A stretch of DNA of 64,000 nucleotides from contig NZ_JACHGT010000010.1 of assembly GCF_014202425.1 (NCBI RefSeq), positions 239,981 through 303,980 of the forward strand, given 5' to 3'. Below are positions 25,810 to 34,640 of the stretch, in pieces. The number at the start of each line of letters is the position of its first letter. The stretch's first letter is position 1. Both the position numbers and the translations under genes were made by a program. The notes under the pieces were generated by a model. The model did no database searches. It saw only the letters and a list, made by a program, of their open reading frames with translations, and was not told the origin of the DNA. Source of the DNA: Phytomonospora endophytica (GTDB lineage Bacteria; Actinomycetota; Actinomycetes; Mycobacteriales; Micromonosporaceae).

Positions 25810-26331
25810 TTACGAGCCCAGTCGCTCCGTTATTACCAGCCACGCGAGCGCCTTCGTCTTGTCCTCGCGCACGAGAGTCACGACATCCGGATCGAGCATC
25901 GCGACCCCGGCGCCTTCGAGCGCCGTCGTGCTCGCCGCGTACGCCGGGTGCGCCCGCAGGACGGGACCGATCACCGGCGCGGCGACCACCGGCACCCCGA
26001 GGCCGAGGGCCCGGTTGAGGTTCCCCAGGGCGGTCGTGTCGGAGATCCCCGCGGCCCACCGGTTGAGTGTGTTGAACGTGAGCGGCGCGGCCACGACGGC
26101 GTCGGCCGGCGGGAACGGGTCGAGCTCGCCCGGCTTTCGGAGCCTGACGCGCACCGGTCGCCCCGTTCGGGCGGCGAGCGCGTCGACGCCGTCGTCGCCG
26201 AGCCAGGCCGCGGCCGTGGGTGTGAGGATGACGCAGGTGTCCCAACCGGCGGCCGCGAAGCTGTCGATCCCCGTCGCGAGGTCGGAGATCGGGGGTGACG
26301 CGCACGAGATGAGATGGAGGATGCGAGGCAC
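25810..26331 (-). CDS. Flavoprotein of the HFCD (PPC-decarboxylase-like) family
   Basis: A 173-aa protein of the flavoprotein/HFCD fold (homo-oligomeric FMN Cys decarboxylases such as Dfp, EpiD). Support comes from ILHLISCASPPISDLATGID at the N-terminus, VILTPTAAAWL, and DAVVAAPLTFNTLNRWAAGISD, whose AAPLTFNTLNRWA matches the conserved PxMNxxMW-like region in degenerate form. Classical decarboxylase residues are not all recognisable, so the reaction is unknown. GTG 26331 is preceded by TACGAT at 6 bases rather than a ribosome site, so a leaderless message is likely. It is divergent from the NUDIX gene and shares its promoter region. Confidence 0.75.
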   Translation of the reverse strand: MPRILHLISCASPPISDLATGIDSFAAAGWDTCVILTPTAAAWLGDDGVDALAARTGRPVRVRLRKPGELDPFPPADAVVAAPLTFNTLNRWAAGISDTTALGNLNRALGLGVPVVAAPVIGPVLRAHPAYAASTTALEGAGVAMLDPDVVTLVREDKTKALAWLVITERLGS

Positions 26332-26337
26332 ACCGCG

Positions 26338-26347
26338 ATCGTAGGCT
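26338..26347. promoter_or_regulatory. Interlocked divergent leaderless promoters
   Basis: TAGGCT (26342-26347, plus) lies 7 bases before the NUDIX ATG and TACGAT (26343-26338, minus) lies 6 bases before the flavoprotein GTG. The two -10 boxes share two base pairs, so only 23 bases separate the two start codons. Polymerase binding to one should exclude the other. Confidence 0.6.
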
Positions 26348-26354
26348 GGGCGGC

Positions 26355-26987
26355 ATGGCGATGCCCCCGCACAGGACACAGTGGACGATCCTCGGCGAGC
26401 GCGAGATCGACGGGACCCGCCGAGCGAAATGGAGCATCGCGCACGTCCGCTTGCCCGATGGCATCGAGTTCGAGCAGTACGTGCTGCGTGCGCCATCGTC
26501 CGCGATGGCGATCCTGATCGACGCCGCCGACCGGGTCCTGCTCATCTACCGACACCGGTGGGTCATCGACCAATGGGTATGGGAGCTGCCCGGCGGCTAC
26601 TGCGACGGGGATGAGGACCTGGCGGTGTGCGCCGCGCGGGAAGTCGCCGAGGAGACCGGCTGGCGCCCGACCGCGCTCAAGCCGCTCGTGACGTTCCAGC
26701 CGTGGGTCGCCACCGCCGACAGCGCCCAGCACGTCTACGTTTCCTACGGTGCCGAGCCGATCGGCGGCCAGATCGATGTCAACGAGGCCGAAGCGCTCGC
26801 CTGGATTCCCCTCGCTGAGATTCCGGCGCGAATCGCCGCCGGTGAGATCGTCGGGTCCGCGTCGGTGATCGGCCTCCAGGCCGTTCTACTCGATCGCCTC
26901 GGCGGGCACCGGTGCGGGGACGCACCCGTCGGTGCGGACCGCCCGCGACCGGCCCACCACGTCGAAGCCGACGCCACAGGGAGATGA
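26355..26987 (+). CDS. NUDIX hydrolase
   Basis: Pyrophosphohydrolase of 210 aa. The Nudix box is complete at residues 81-103 (G-x5-E-x7-REVAEETGW), and the preceding WELPGG and the YRHRWVIDQWVWE strand resemble ADP-ribose/NDP-sugar pyrophosphatases. The last 25 residues are a low-complexity His/Arg tail. It starts at ATG 26355 from a leaderless promoter. Its stop overlaps an ATG of the following Imm1 gene (ATGA at 26984), and the two genes are almost certainly cotranscribed. Confidence 0.9.
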   Translation: MAMPPHRTQWTILGEREIDGTRRAKWSIAHVRLPDGIEFEQYVLRAPSSAMAILIDAADRVLLIYRHRWVIDQWVWELPGGYCDGDEDLAVCAAREVAEETGWRPTALKPLVTFQPWVATADSAQHVYVSYGAEPIGGQIDVNEAEALAWIPLAEIPARIAAGEIVGSASVIGLQAVLLDRLGGHRCGDAPVGADRPRPAHHVEADATGR

Positions 26988-26989
26988 CC

Positions 26990-27421
26990 ATGCTGCTGAT
27001 CCACCCGCCCGTCAACGGCCGCGGAATCCGCGTTCACCGCCAGGAGGACGTCGAGGACACACTCCGCACGATCATCGCGCTGTGCCCGCCAAGCGCGCAG
27101 CTCACCCTATGGTGGTACGACGGTGAGGATCTCAACGGGCGCATGCTCATCGGCGTCAACGGCCCCGGCAACACCGGCGGGCTGAAGTACTGCGCCGAGG
27201 ACGGCGACACCTGGATCCCCGTCAACCGAGGTCCCGACGAGGTCCTTTTCAGCGATGGACATGCCCAGCTCGACTACGAGGGCAGCGTCCCCATGGAGAC
27301 CGTGATCGCCGCCGCCTTCGCCTTCGCCGAGGGCGTCGGCGCTCGCCCCGCCACTCTGGAATGGCAGGAGGACTGGCGGGTGTGGGACAGCGACGAGGAG
27401 TACGCGCGGCACGCCCCCTGA
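26990..27421 (+). CDS. Imm1-family immunity protein
   Basis: A 143-aa cytoplasmic protein resembling polymorphic-toxin immunity proteins of the Imm1 family: acidic, all alpha/beta, with NGRMLIGVNGPGNTGGLKYC, a central DEVLFSDGHAQLDYEGSVPM and the closing GARPATLEWQED. ATG 26990 is chosen because GGGAG lies 6 bases before it; ATG 26984, which overlaps the NUDIX stop, would have no spacing. No toxin with a nuclease or deaminase tip, and no WXG100/LXG gene, lies next to it, so it is an orphan immunity gene or has been recruited to another role next to the NUDIX hydrolase. Family assignment is by pattern recognition only. Confidence 0.7.
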   Translation: MLLIHPPVNGRGIRVHRQEDVEDTLRTIIALCPPSAQLTLWWYDGEDLNGRMLIGVNGPGNTGGLKYCAEDGDTWIPVNRGPDEVLFSDGHAQLDYEGSVPMETVIAAAFAFAEGVGARPATLEWQEDWRVWDSDEEYARHAP

Positions 27422-27544
27422 AGCCCCCGCGAGCGGCGGCGACGCGCGGTGGGTTCCTTGACACCGGGTTCGGTCTGTGTCCCAATCAATCCTCAATGGA
27501 CAGTGCGTGAACACTCCACGAGGCTCCGCCCAAGGAGGACCGAC

Positions 27545-29068
27545 ATGCCGGACGAGGACAACGACGCCAAGGGGTCGGACGAGCGGCGGTTGCACGAGCT
27601 CGGGTACGCCCAGGAGCTGTCGCGGAACATGTCGGGATTCTCGAACTTCGCGGTCTCCTTCACCATCATCTCGATCCTGTCGGGTTGTCTGACGCTCTAC
27701 GCCTTCGGAATGAACACCGGTGGGCCGGCGATCATCGTGTGGGGCTGGCCGATCGTCGGCGTGATGACCTTGTTCGTCGGTCTGGCGATGGCCGAGGTGT
27801 GCTCCAGTTACCCGACGGCGGGCGGGCTCTATTACTGGGCCGCGAAGCTCGCGCCGAAGCGCGCGGCGGCGTGGTCGTGGTTCACCGGCTGGTTCAACTT
27901 CCTCGGCCAGGTGGCGGTCACCGCGGGCATCGACTTCGGTGCGGCCTTCTTCCTCAACGCCCTGCTGGAACTCCAGTTCGGCTTCGAGGCGACGCCGCCG
28001 AACACGATCCTGCTCTTCGGCGTGATCCTGCTGCTGCACGGCCTCCTCAACACCTTCGGCGTCCGGCTCGTCGCGCTGTTCAACGATGTCAGCGTGTGGT
28101 GGCACATCGCCGGTGTCGCACTGATCGTGGGCGCGCTGACGGTGCTGCCGGACAAGCACCAGTCGGCCGACTTCGTGTTCACCGAGTTCGTCAACAACAC
28201 CGGCTGGAGTTCCTCGGTCTACGTCGGACTGATCGGCCTGCTCCTGGCGCAGTACACGTTCACCGGTTACGACGCCTCGGCGCACATGACCGAGGAGACG
28301 CACGACGCGGCCCGCTCCGGTCCTAAAGGGATGGTGCTGTCCATTGTGGTGTCGCTGGCCGCCGGGTGGATCCTGCTGGTGGGGCTGACCTTCGCGATCC
28401 AGGACTACGACGGCGCCCTCAAAAGCGATACCGGCGTGCCGCCCGCGCAGATCTTCATCGACGCCGTCGGCCTGGGACTGGGCAAGCTCCTGCTCGTCGT
28501 CGTGGTCGGCGCGCAGTTCTTCTGCGGCATGGCCTCGGTGACGGCGAACTCGCGCATGATCTACGCCTTCTCCCGCGACGGCGCCCTGCCCGCCTCACGT
28601 TTCTGGCACCGCATCAACAAACGCACGCGGACGCCGACCAACGCGATCTGGCTGGCCTCGGCCGGCGCGTTCGTCCTCGGCCTGCCCTACCTGTGGAACG
28701 AGACGGCCTACGCCGCGGTGACCTCGGTGGCGGTGATCGGGTTGTACATCGCCTACGTGCTTCCGACGATCCTGCGACTGCGGCAGGGCGACCGCTTCGA
28801 CCGCGGGCCATGGCATCTGGGCCGCTGGAGCCGGCCGATCGGCGTCATCGCCGTCGTGTGGGTCGGGTTCATCGCGGTGCTGTTCCTGTTGCCACAGAAG
28901 AGCCCGGTCAACTGGACGACGTTCAACTACACGCCGATCGCGGTCCTCGCCGTACTCGGCTTCGCGGGCGTGTGGTGGCTGGTCTCGGCCCGCCGCTGGT
29001 TCACGGGACCGAAAGTACAGGGCAGCGCCGAGGAACTCGCCGCCATCGAGCGGGACCTGCGGGGGTGA
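27545..29068 (+). CDS. APC-superfamily amino-acid permease
   Basis: Inner-membrane permease of the amino acid-polyamine-organocation superfamily, 507 aa and about 12 helices. The N-terminus ELSRNMSGFSNFAVSFTIIS and the GGLYYWAAKLAPKRAAAWSW loop are typical of the BAT1/GABA-permease branch; SVTANSRMIYAFSRDGALP is the conserved helix-8 region. ATG 27545 has a perfect AAGGAGG site. It stands alone, with 123 bases upstream (a TTGACA at 27458 without a clear -10). The substrate is probably a neutral amino acid, GABA or an amine. A small 6-bp stem at 29069-29085 follows. Confidence 0.88.
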   Translation: MPDEDNDAKGSDERRLHELGYAQELSRNMSGFSNFAVSFTIISILSGCLTLYAFGMNTGGPAIIVWGWPIVGVMTLFVGLAMAEVCSSYPTAGGLYYWAAKLAPKRAAAWSWFTGWFNFLGQVAVTAGIDFGAAFFLNALLELQFGFEATPPNTILLFGVILLLHGLLNTFGVRLVALFNDVSVWWHIAGVALIVGALTVLPDKHQSADFVFTEFVNNTGWSSSVYVGLIGLLLAQYTFTGYDASAHMTEETHDAARSGPKGMVLSIVVSLAAGWILLVGLTFAIQDYDGALKSDTGVPPAQIFIDAVGLGLGKLLLVVVVGAQFFCGMASVTANSRMIYAFSRDGALPASRFWHRINKRTRTPTNAIWLASAGAFVLGLPYLWNETAYAAVTSVAVIGLYIAYVLPTILRLRQGDRFDRGPWHLGRWSRPIGVIAVVWVGFIAVLFLLPQKSPVNWTTFNYTPIAVLAVLGFAGVWWLVSARRWFTGPKVQGSAEELAAIERDLRG

Positions 29069-29256
29069 ACGGCGGGACACGCCGTGCCGACTCTCCACAT
29101 CGGACCGATTTCGCCCATATCCGTGCAGCTCAGCCGTATCGGCCGACCGTATTGCGCAAAGTTCTGCCCGTGAGTCTCCTGGTCGGGGCTCATTCACGGA
29201 TTTAAGCTGACCCAAGGTGAGTCGCCAATCCGTTTATCATCCGACCGGAGGCCCCC

Positions 29257-30078
29257 ATGACCGAACCACCGAACTCCACCAGCGCGATCGCCGCCTTCTA
29301 CGACGCCACGGTGGGCGCCTTCGGAGTGCTGTTCGACGGCTGTGTCCACACTGGATACTGGGCCCGTGGTGCGGAGACCTTCAGCCGCGCGCAGACCGAC
29401 CTGACCGACCTCGTCCTCGACGCGCACGACGTCCCCGTCGACTCCCGGCTCCTCGATCTCGGCTCCGGTCAGGGCGGTCCGGCGATCCACGCCGCACGCC
29501 GCTTCGGCGCCTACGTCCTCGGTGTCACCCTGAGCGGCGAACAGGCGGCCGCGGCCACCGCGGCCGCGCAGGAGACCGACGTCGCCAAGCAGGTCGAGTT
29601 CCAGGTCAAGGACATGCGTTCGACCGGCCTGCCCGACGCGTCCTTCGACGGCGCCTACGCCATGGAGTCGGTGTTCCACGTACCCGACAAGGGCGCGGCC
29701 TTCGCCGAGGTCTTCCGCGTCCTCAAGCCGGGCGCGGCGCTCTCCATCGCCGACTACCACCACCTGCACGACATGTCGCCCGAAGACGACGGCATCGCCA
29801 CCGGCATGCTCGCCGCCGCACCGCTGACCCCGCTCGACGAGTGGGTCTCGCTGCTGACCGGCGCCGGCTTCGAGTCCGTCGAGGCCCGCGACATCAGCGC
29901 CGACGTCGTCCGCAGCGGCGCCGCCATGCGCGAGGCCGTCGTCGAACGCCGCGAGGCCCTCACCGCCGTCGGCGGCCCCGAGGGCTACGGCATGGTGGGC
30001 GAGGCCGTCGCCCAGTACACCCGCATCTACACCGAAGGACAGGGCTTCGCCCTGTTCACCGCCCGCAAGCCCGCCTGA
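29257..30078 (+). CDS. SAM-dependent small-molecule methyltransferase
   Basis: Class I methyltransferase of 273 aa in the sarcosine/dimethylglycine and polyketide-sugar methyltransferase branch. SAM motif I is RLLDLGSGQGGPAIHAARRF, motif II/post I is YVLGVTLSGEQAA, and MESVFHVPDKGAAFAEVFRVLKPG is motif III. ATG 29257 follows GGAGG. It is a single gene with a rho-independent-like hairpin just after the stop, inside the end of the convergent ROK gene. No biosynthetic cluster surrounds it, so the acceptor is unknown. Confidence 0.85.
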   Translation: MTEPPNSTSAIAAFYDATVGAFGVLFDGCVHTGYWARGAETFSRAQTDLTDLVLDAHDVPVDSRLLDLGSGQGGPAIHAARRFGAYVLGVTLSGEQAAAATAAAQETDVAKQVEFQVKDMRSTGLPDASFDGAYAMESVFHVPDKGAAFAEVFRVLKPGAALSIADYHHLHDMSPEDDGIATGMLAAAPLTPLDEWVSLLTGAGFESVEARDISADVVRSGAAMREAVVERREALTAVGGPEGYGMVGEAVAQYTRIYTEGQGFALFTARKPA

Positions 30079-30081
30079 AGC

Positions 30082-31305
30082 TCAGTCGCCCCCCTGGCCG
30101 TCCACCGGATCGGCCAGGGGATCGGCGAGCAGCCTCTCGAAGGCCAGTTCGGCCGCCCCGATCAGCGCGGCGTCGTCGCCGAGTTTCGGGGTCCGCAGCC
30201 GCAGGTTCTCCCGGCACGCCGGCAGCACCATCGCGTTCACCCGAGACCGCAGGCTCGCCGCGGTCGCCAGGTACAGATCGCGCATCGTCCCGCCGAAGAC
30301 GACCATCCGCGGGTTGAGGATGTTCGCGAGGTTGGCGACCCCGAAGCCGAGCCAGTCCCCGACCTGCCGCACCGCCGCCTGCGCCTTGCCGTCACCGCGC
30401 CCGGCCGCGTCGATCACCGCCAGCAGCGCGTCCCTCCCCGAGGCCCCGTCCCGGCCCGCGGCGCTCAGCAGCGCGTGCTCACCGATCTCGGTGACCCAGC
30501 AACCGCGCGACCCGCACCCGCACGGATGCCCGCCGGGCCGCACGACCATGTGCCCGACCTCCCCGCCGTAGCCGCCGTGACTGGTCACGCGGTGCCCGCC
30601 GGAGATGATCCCGGCCCCGACACCGACGTCGCCGTACAGGTACACGACGTCGCCGCATCCGGCGGCGACCCCGCGCGAGTGCTCGGCCAGCGCCGACAGG
30701 TCGGCGACCTTGCCGACGCTGATCCGCGGATCTCCGCCCAGGACCGCCGAGAGCGCTTCGGCGAGCGGCTCGGCGAAGCGCTCGATGTCGCCGCCGAGCT
30801 GGACCAGCCCGCCGTCGGTGCGGGCGGTGCCCGTCACGGCCACGCCCGTTCCCATGTTCACGGCATCGGGCGGCGCGTCGGGATGCATCTGACCGACGAA
30901 CGCGGCCACGGCCGCGACCGTCTCGGACACGCTCGTGTCACCGTCGCGCGCGGCCTCACGCCGGTCGAGGATCTCCCCACCGAGGCCGACCCTGGCCGCC
31001 CGGATCCGGTCCACGTCGACGCTGACCGCGTAGGTGTAGACCAGCGCCGACATGGGCCGCACCACCAGCGACGGCCGCCCGGCCCGGGCCGCGCCCGACG
31101 CGCGCGGCGTCTCCTCGGTGACGAGCCCGGCGGTGGCCAGGTCGGCGGTGAGAGCGCCGATGGTGGAGCGGTTGAGACCGAGCTCGCCGGTGAGCTCGGC
31201 ACGGGTGGTGGCCCCGTTGATGTGCACGTAGCGCAGCAGCGCGCCGAGATTATGTCTGCGGATCTCCTCCTGACTAGGCCCGGCGCGCAGACCCGGGGCG
31301 CTCAA
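30082..31305 (-). CDS. ROK-family transcription repressor of the xylFGH operon
   Basis: A 407-aa XylR/NagC-type repressor. The N-terminal winged HTH (IRRHNLGALLRYVHINGATT, RAELTGELGLNRSTIGALTADL) is followed by the ROK sugar-kinase-like domain with GVGAGIISGGHRVTSHGGYGGEVGHM and the zinc motif CGCGSRGC (Cys-x-Cys-x4-Cys). TTG 31305 is used as start because it overlaps the permease stop (TTGA) and has GGGA upstream; the longer frame is Arg-only filler. It is the last gene of the importer operon, and its likely operators are the two TTGTT-type palindromes at 34641-34724. Xylose is the expected inducer. Confidence 0.88.
   Translation of the reverse strand: MSAPGLRAGPSQEEIRRHNLGALLRYVHINGATTRAELTGELGLNRSTIGALTADLATAGLVTEETPRASGAARAGRPSLVVRPMSALVYTYAVSVDVDRIRAARVGLGGEILDRREAARDGDTSVSETVAAVAAFVGQMHPDAPPDAVNMGTGVAVTGTARTDGGLVQLGGDIERFAEPLAEALSAVLGGDPRISVGKVADLSALAEHSRGVAAGCGDVVYLYGDVGVGAGIISGGHRVTSHGGYGGEVGHMVVRPGGHPCGCGSRGCWVTEIGEHALLSAAGRDGASGRDALLAVIDAAGRGDGKAQAAVRQVGDWLGFGVANLANILNPRMVVFGGTMRDLYLATAASLRSRVNAMVLPACRENLRLRTPKLGDDAALIGAAELAFERLLADPLADPVDGQGGD
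30091..30120 (+). terminator. Terminator of methyltransferase gene inside ROK 3' end
   Basis: A perfect 10-bp stem (CCCCTGGCCG at 30091-30100 with 30111-30120) with a 10-base loop lies 12 bases after the methyltransferase stop. The convergent genes are 3 bases apart, so it is encoded in the last codons of the ROK gene. Confidence 0.6.
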
Positions 31306-32564
31306 CGGTTCCCGGTGGCGGCGGCGCGGCGGCGCGAGAGGGCGTCGACGCCGGCGGCGAGCAGCAGCACGCATCCGGTGACCACGTACTTGATCCCGGA
31401 GCTGTAGCCCATCAGTCCCATGCCATTGATGATGACGGCAACGACGGCGCCGCCGAGCACCGCGTCACGGGCGCGTCCTTTTCCACCGAAGAGGCTCGTG
31501 CCGCCGATGACGGCGGCGCCGACGGCGTAGAGGAGCACGTTGCTGCCACCGGTGTTCGGGTCGACGGAGTGGTCGCGGGAGGCGGCGACGATCCCGCCGA
31601 CGGCGGCCATCGTCGAACAGAGCACGAAGGCGGAGATGCGGATCCGGTCGACGTTGATGCCCGCCCGCCGCGCGGCCTCGTGGTTGCCGCCGGTGGCGTA
31701 GAGGTGACGGCCGTAGGGCGTCTTGTCGAGCACGAAGGTCCACAGGATCAGCAGCCCGGCGATGATCGGCACGATCACCGGAACGCCTTTCAGCGACGCG
31801 ATGAGCGTGTTGAGGCTGCGTTCGACGTTGAGGACGTACACGGCGGCGCCGAGCGCGACCGCGAGCGCGCCGATGCGGATGAGCACGACGACGAGCGGGT
31901 CGGTGGCCAGACCGCGGCCGGTACGGCGGCGGAAGCGGTTCAGCTGCACGGCCGCGTACGCGGCGACGGCGACGGCGGCCAGCACCCAGCCGAGCACCGG
32001 CGGGAGGTTCCGGTTGGAGATCGCGACGACCACGGAGTCGCTGACCGTGATGTTCGTGCCCTCCTTGAGGAGCAGCAGGACGACCCCCTGGAACGCCAGG
32101 AAGGCGGCGAGGGTGACCACGAAGGACGGGATGCCGACCTTCGCGACGAGGAAACCGAGCACCGCCCCGATGACCGTCCCGGCCAGCACCGCCGCGGCGA
32201 CCGCGATGTACCAGGGGAACCCGTAGGTCGCCAGCAGGATCGCCAGGACGGAGGCGCACACACCGCTGGTGAAGCCCGCCGACAGGTCGATCTCACCGAC
32301 GAGCAGCACGAACACCAGGCCCATCGCGATGAGCGTGACGGCGGCACCCTGACTGAACAGGTTGGCGAAGTTCCCCGGTGAGAAGAACGTCGGGCGCACG
32401 ATCGAGAACACCACGCACAGCACGAGCAGGCCGAGGACCGCCGGGAGGGAGCCGATGTCGCCGCCCCGCACGCGCGCGAGGTAGCCGCGGACGTGCCCGC
32501 CGAGGCTCACCGCCGGCGGCGGGACCGTCTTGACGGCGGGCGTGGCTTCGATGTGGGTGCTCAC
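31302..32564 (-). CDS. xylH: XylH-like sugar ABC permease
   Basis: Inner-membrane permease of a CUT2-type monosaccharide importer, 420 aa with about ten helices. GEIDLSAGFTSGVCASVLAI and GTSLFGGKGRARDAVLGGAV are signature stretches of the BPD_transp_2 family, and the length and insertion after helix 6 (RRRTGRGLATDPLVV) match XylH rather than RbsC. GTG 32564 overlaps the ATPase stop by 4 bases (GTGA), and the 3' end overlaps the ROK gene, so three genes are coupled. Substrate is probably D-xylose, by likeness of the binding protein to XylF. Confidence 0.88.
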   Translation of the reverse strand: MSTHIEATPAVKTVPPPAVSLGGHVRGYLARVRGGDIGSLPAVLGLLVLCVVFSIVRPTFFSPGNFANLFSQGAAVTLIAMGLVFVLLVGEIDLSAGFTSGVCASVLAILLATYGFPWYIAVAAAVLAGTVIGAVLGFLVAKVGIPSFVVTLAAFLAFQGVVLLLLKEGTNITVSDSVVVAISNRNLPPVLGWVLAAVAVAAYAAVQLNRFRRRTGRGLATDPLVVVLIRIGALAVALGAAVYVLNVERSLNTLIASLKGVPVIVPIIAGLLILWTFVLDKTPYGRHLYATGGNHEAARRAGINVDRIRISAFVLCSTMAAVGGIVAASRDHSVDPNTGGSNVLLYAVGAAVIGGTSLFGGKGRARDAVLGGAVVAVIINGMGLMGYSSGIKYVVTGCVLLLAAGVDALSRRRAAATGNR

Positions 32565-33367
32565 CCTCGTGCTCCGTTCAGTCCGTAGTCGTCGCCGGAG
32601 CCTGCGGCCGGCAGCCCGAGGTCGCCACTGCGACCGGCGGTGATGAGTTCGACCACCTGGGCGTGGGTCACCTCGGTGATCGGCACCTGCGCGGCCATCC
32701 GGCCGAGGTAGAGGGCCGCGACACGGTCGGCGACGGCGAAGACGTCGTTCATGTTGTGTGAGATCAAGACGACGGCGAGGCCGTTGTCGGCCATCCTGCG
32801 CGCCAGTTCGAGGACCTGCCCCGTCTGCGCGACACCGAGCGCGGCGGTGGGCTCGTCGAGGATGACCACGTTGCTGTTCCACAGCACGGCCTTGGCGATC
32901 GCGACGGTCTGCCGCTGACCGCCCGAGAGGCTGGAGACCGGCTGGCGCAGCGACTTCACCGTGCGCACCGACAGGCCGGCGAGCGTTTCGGCGGCGAGTT
33001 CCTCCATCGTGGCCTCGTCGAGGACGAGACCGGTACGGCGTTCGCGTCCGAGGAACATGTTCTGGACGACGTCGAGGTTGTCGCACAGCGCGAGGTCCTG
33101 GTAGACGACCTCGATGCCGCGGTCGGCGGCGTCGCGGGGGCCGTTGATGCTGATCGGCTCGCCGTCGTAGAACACGATGCCGGAGTCGATGGAGTAGATC
33201 CCACTGACGCATTTGACCAGCGTCGACTTGCCGGCGCCGTTGTCGCCGACGAGTGCGGTGACCTCTCCGGCGGTGACGGTGAAGTCGACGTCCCGCAGCA
33301 CCTGGACGGGGCCGAAGCTCTTGTTGATCCGGCTCAGTTCCAGCAGCGGCGATGGGCTGGTGGACAC
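32561..33367 (-). CDS. xylG: Sugar ABC transporter ATPase, single domain
   Basis: ATP-binding subunit of the same importer, 268 aa. Walker A is GDNGAGKST (residues 41-49), the signature is SSLSGGQRQ, and Walker B is VVILDEPTA followed by the H-loop LISHN. Unlike E. coli XylG (two fused cassettes of about 510 aa) this is one cassette that must dimerise, a form common in actinomycete CUT2 importers. GTG 33367 has AAGGAGG at good distance. A long GC hairpin separates it from the upstream binding-protein gene. Confidence 0.9.
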   Translation of the reverse strand: MSTSPSPLLELSRINKSFGPVQVLRDVDFTVTAGEVTALVGDNGAGKSTLVKCVSGIYSIDSGIVFYDGEPISINGPRDAADRGIEVVYQDLALCDNLDVVQNMFLGRERRTGLVLDEATMEELAAETLAGLSVRTVKSLRQPVSSLSGGQRQTVAIAKAVLWNSNVVILDEPTAALGVAQTGQVLELARRMADNGLAVVLISHNMNDVFAVADRVAALYLGRMAAQVPITEVTHAQVVELITAGRSGDLGLPAAGSGDDYGLNGARG

Positions 33368-33388
33368 GGTGGCCTCCTTGGCTGGGGG

Positions 33389-33430
33389 CCGGGCGGCGGC
33401 GCCCGCGTGCGTTCGTGCGCCGCCGCCCGG
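33389..33430 (-). promoter_or_regulatory. Intercistronic hairpin after xylF
   Basis: A perfect 14-bp stem (CCGGGCGGCGGCGC at 33389-33402 with 33417-33430) and a 14-base loop begins 11 bases after the binding-protein stop. Like its two counterparts it probably stabilises the upstream message or partly terminates transcription. Confidence 0.7.
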
Positions 33431-33441
33431 GGGAGGGATGG

Positions 33442-34524
33442 TCAGGAGATGCCGGCCTTCGTGCACAGCTCGGCGTAGTCGTCGACGCACAGCTCGGCGA
33501 CGGTGACGTAGCCGTCGTCGACGACCGCCTTGACGTTGTCGGCGGTAACCGAGAGCGGGTCGAGGAGGACGGAGGGCACGTCGCGCCCGGACTCCGGGTC
33601 CTTCGTGGTCTGGCTCGTCGTCTTCTTCTCGCCGTTGGCGAGGGCGATGGCCAGTTCGGCGGCGGCGTCGGCCTCCTTCTTGACGGCCTTGTAGACGGTC
33701 ATGCACTGCTCACCGGCGAGGATGTGCTGGAGGGCCTGCACGGTGGCGTCCTGCCCGGTGACGGGGACCTTGCCCTTGAGGTTGTTCTTCTCCAGGAGGG
33801 AGATCACCGCGTGGGCGAGGCCGTCGTTGGCGGCGAGGACGCCGTCGATCTTGCCGCTGGTGCTGGTGAGCATCTGCTCGAAGATCGTGCCGGCCTGCGT
33901 GTTGTTCCACTCGGGCACCGACTCGTCGGGGCCCTTGACGAACTCGCCCGAGTCGTAGAGCGGCTGGAGGACCGAGTCGTAGCCGGCCTTGAACTGGGTG
34001 GCGTTGTTGTCGGTGGCCGAGCCGTTCAGTTCGGCGACGACGGGCTTGTCGACCTTGGCGTCGGCGAGGCACTTGACGAGGCCCTCGCCTTGGAGCTGGC
34101 CGACCTTCTCGTTGTCGAAGCTGACGTAGTACTCGGAGTTGCCGCCGAGGGTGAGGCGGTCGTAGTCGATGGTGGCGACGCCTTGCGAGCGGGCCTTCTC
34201 GATGACGGCCTTACCGGTGCCGGAGTCCAGGTTGACGATCATCAAAACGGTGGCGCCGTTGGTGATCATCTGGTCGGCGATGGTGCCGAAGGCGGTCTTG
34301 TCGTTCTGCGCGTTCTGGATGTCGTACTCCACGCCGGCGGCCTCGAACGCCGCCGCGAGGAACTTCCGGTCGGCGGTCTCCCACCGGGCGGAGGACTTGC
34401 TGTCGGGGAGGATGACGCCGATCTTGGGGGTCTTGGTGGTGCCGCCGTCGTCGTCCTGCCCGCAGGCGGTGAGGCCGCTGAACGCGAGCAGCCCCGCCGC
34501 GGCGATGGTGAGGAACCTGCGCAT
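33442..34524 (-). CDS. xylF: XylF-like sugar-binding lipoprotein
   Basis: Extracellular binding protein of the periplasmic-binding type 1 fold, 360 aa, with signal peptide and lipobox LTAC (Cys21). The body follows E. coli XylF: KIGVILPDSKSSARWETADR, ATIDYDRL, YYVSFDNEKVGQLQGEGLV, and VPVTGQDATVQALQHILAGEQCMTVYK. The DR and GQD positions are xylose contacts in XylF, so D-xylose is the likely ligand. ATG 34524 follows GAAAGGAC. It is the first gene of the operon, expressed from TTGTGC-18-TATGTT at 34685-34656 with a ROK-type operator on the -10 box. Confidence 0.9.
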   Translation of the reverse strand: MRRFLTIAAAGLLAFSGLTACGQDDDGGTTKTPKIGVILPDSKSSARWETADRKFLAAAFEAAGVEYDIQNAQNDKTAFGTIADQMITNGATVLMIVNLDSGTGKAVIEKARSQGVATIDYDRLTLGGNSEYYVSFDNEKVGQLQGEGLVKCLADAKVDKPVVAELNGSATDNNATQFKAGYDSVLQPLYDSGEFVKGPDESVPEWNNTQAGTIFEQMLTSTSGKIDGVLAANDGLAHAVISLLEKNNLKGKVPVTGQDATVQALQHILAGEQCMTVYKAVKKEADAAAELAIALANGEKKTTSQTTKDPESGRDVPSVLLDPLSVTADNVKAVVDDGYVTVAELCVDDYAELCTKAGIS

Positions 34525-34640
34525 GGCACGGGTCCTTTCGAGGTGGGGTGGGTGAGCGGGGGTGTTCGGGTGTCGCCGCCGGAGCCGGCCGGGTCGGGCC
34601 GTCCGGATGCCACAGCGGCTGTCTGCGAGCGCTCGGATGG

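Noticed and set aside
25810..26331. Flavoprotein as a lanthipeptide cysteine decarboxylase (LanD/EpiD)
   Set aside because: No precursor peptide, lanthionine synthetase or exporter is nearby, and the key decarboxylase residues are not clear.
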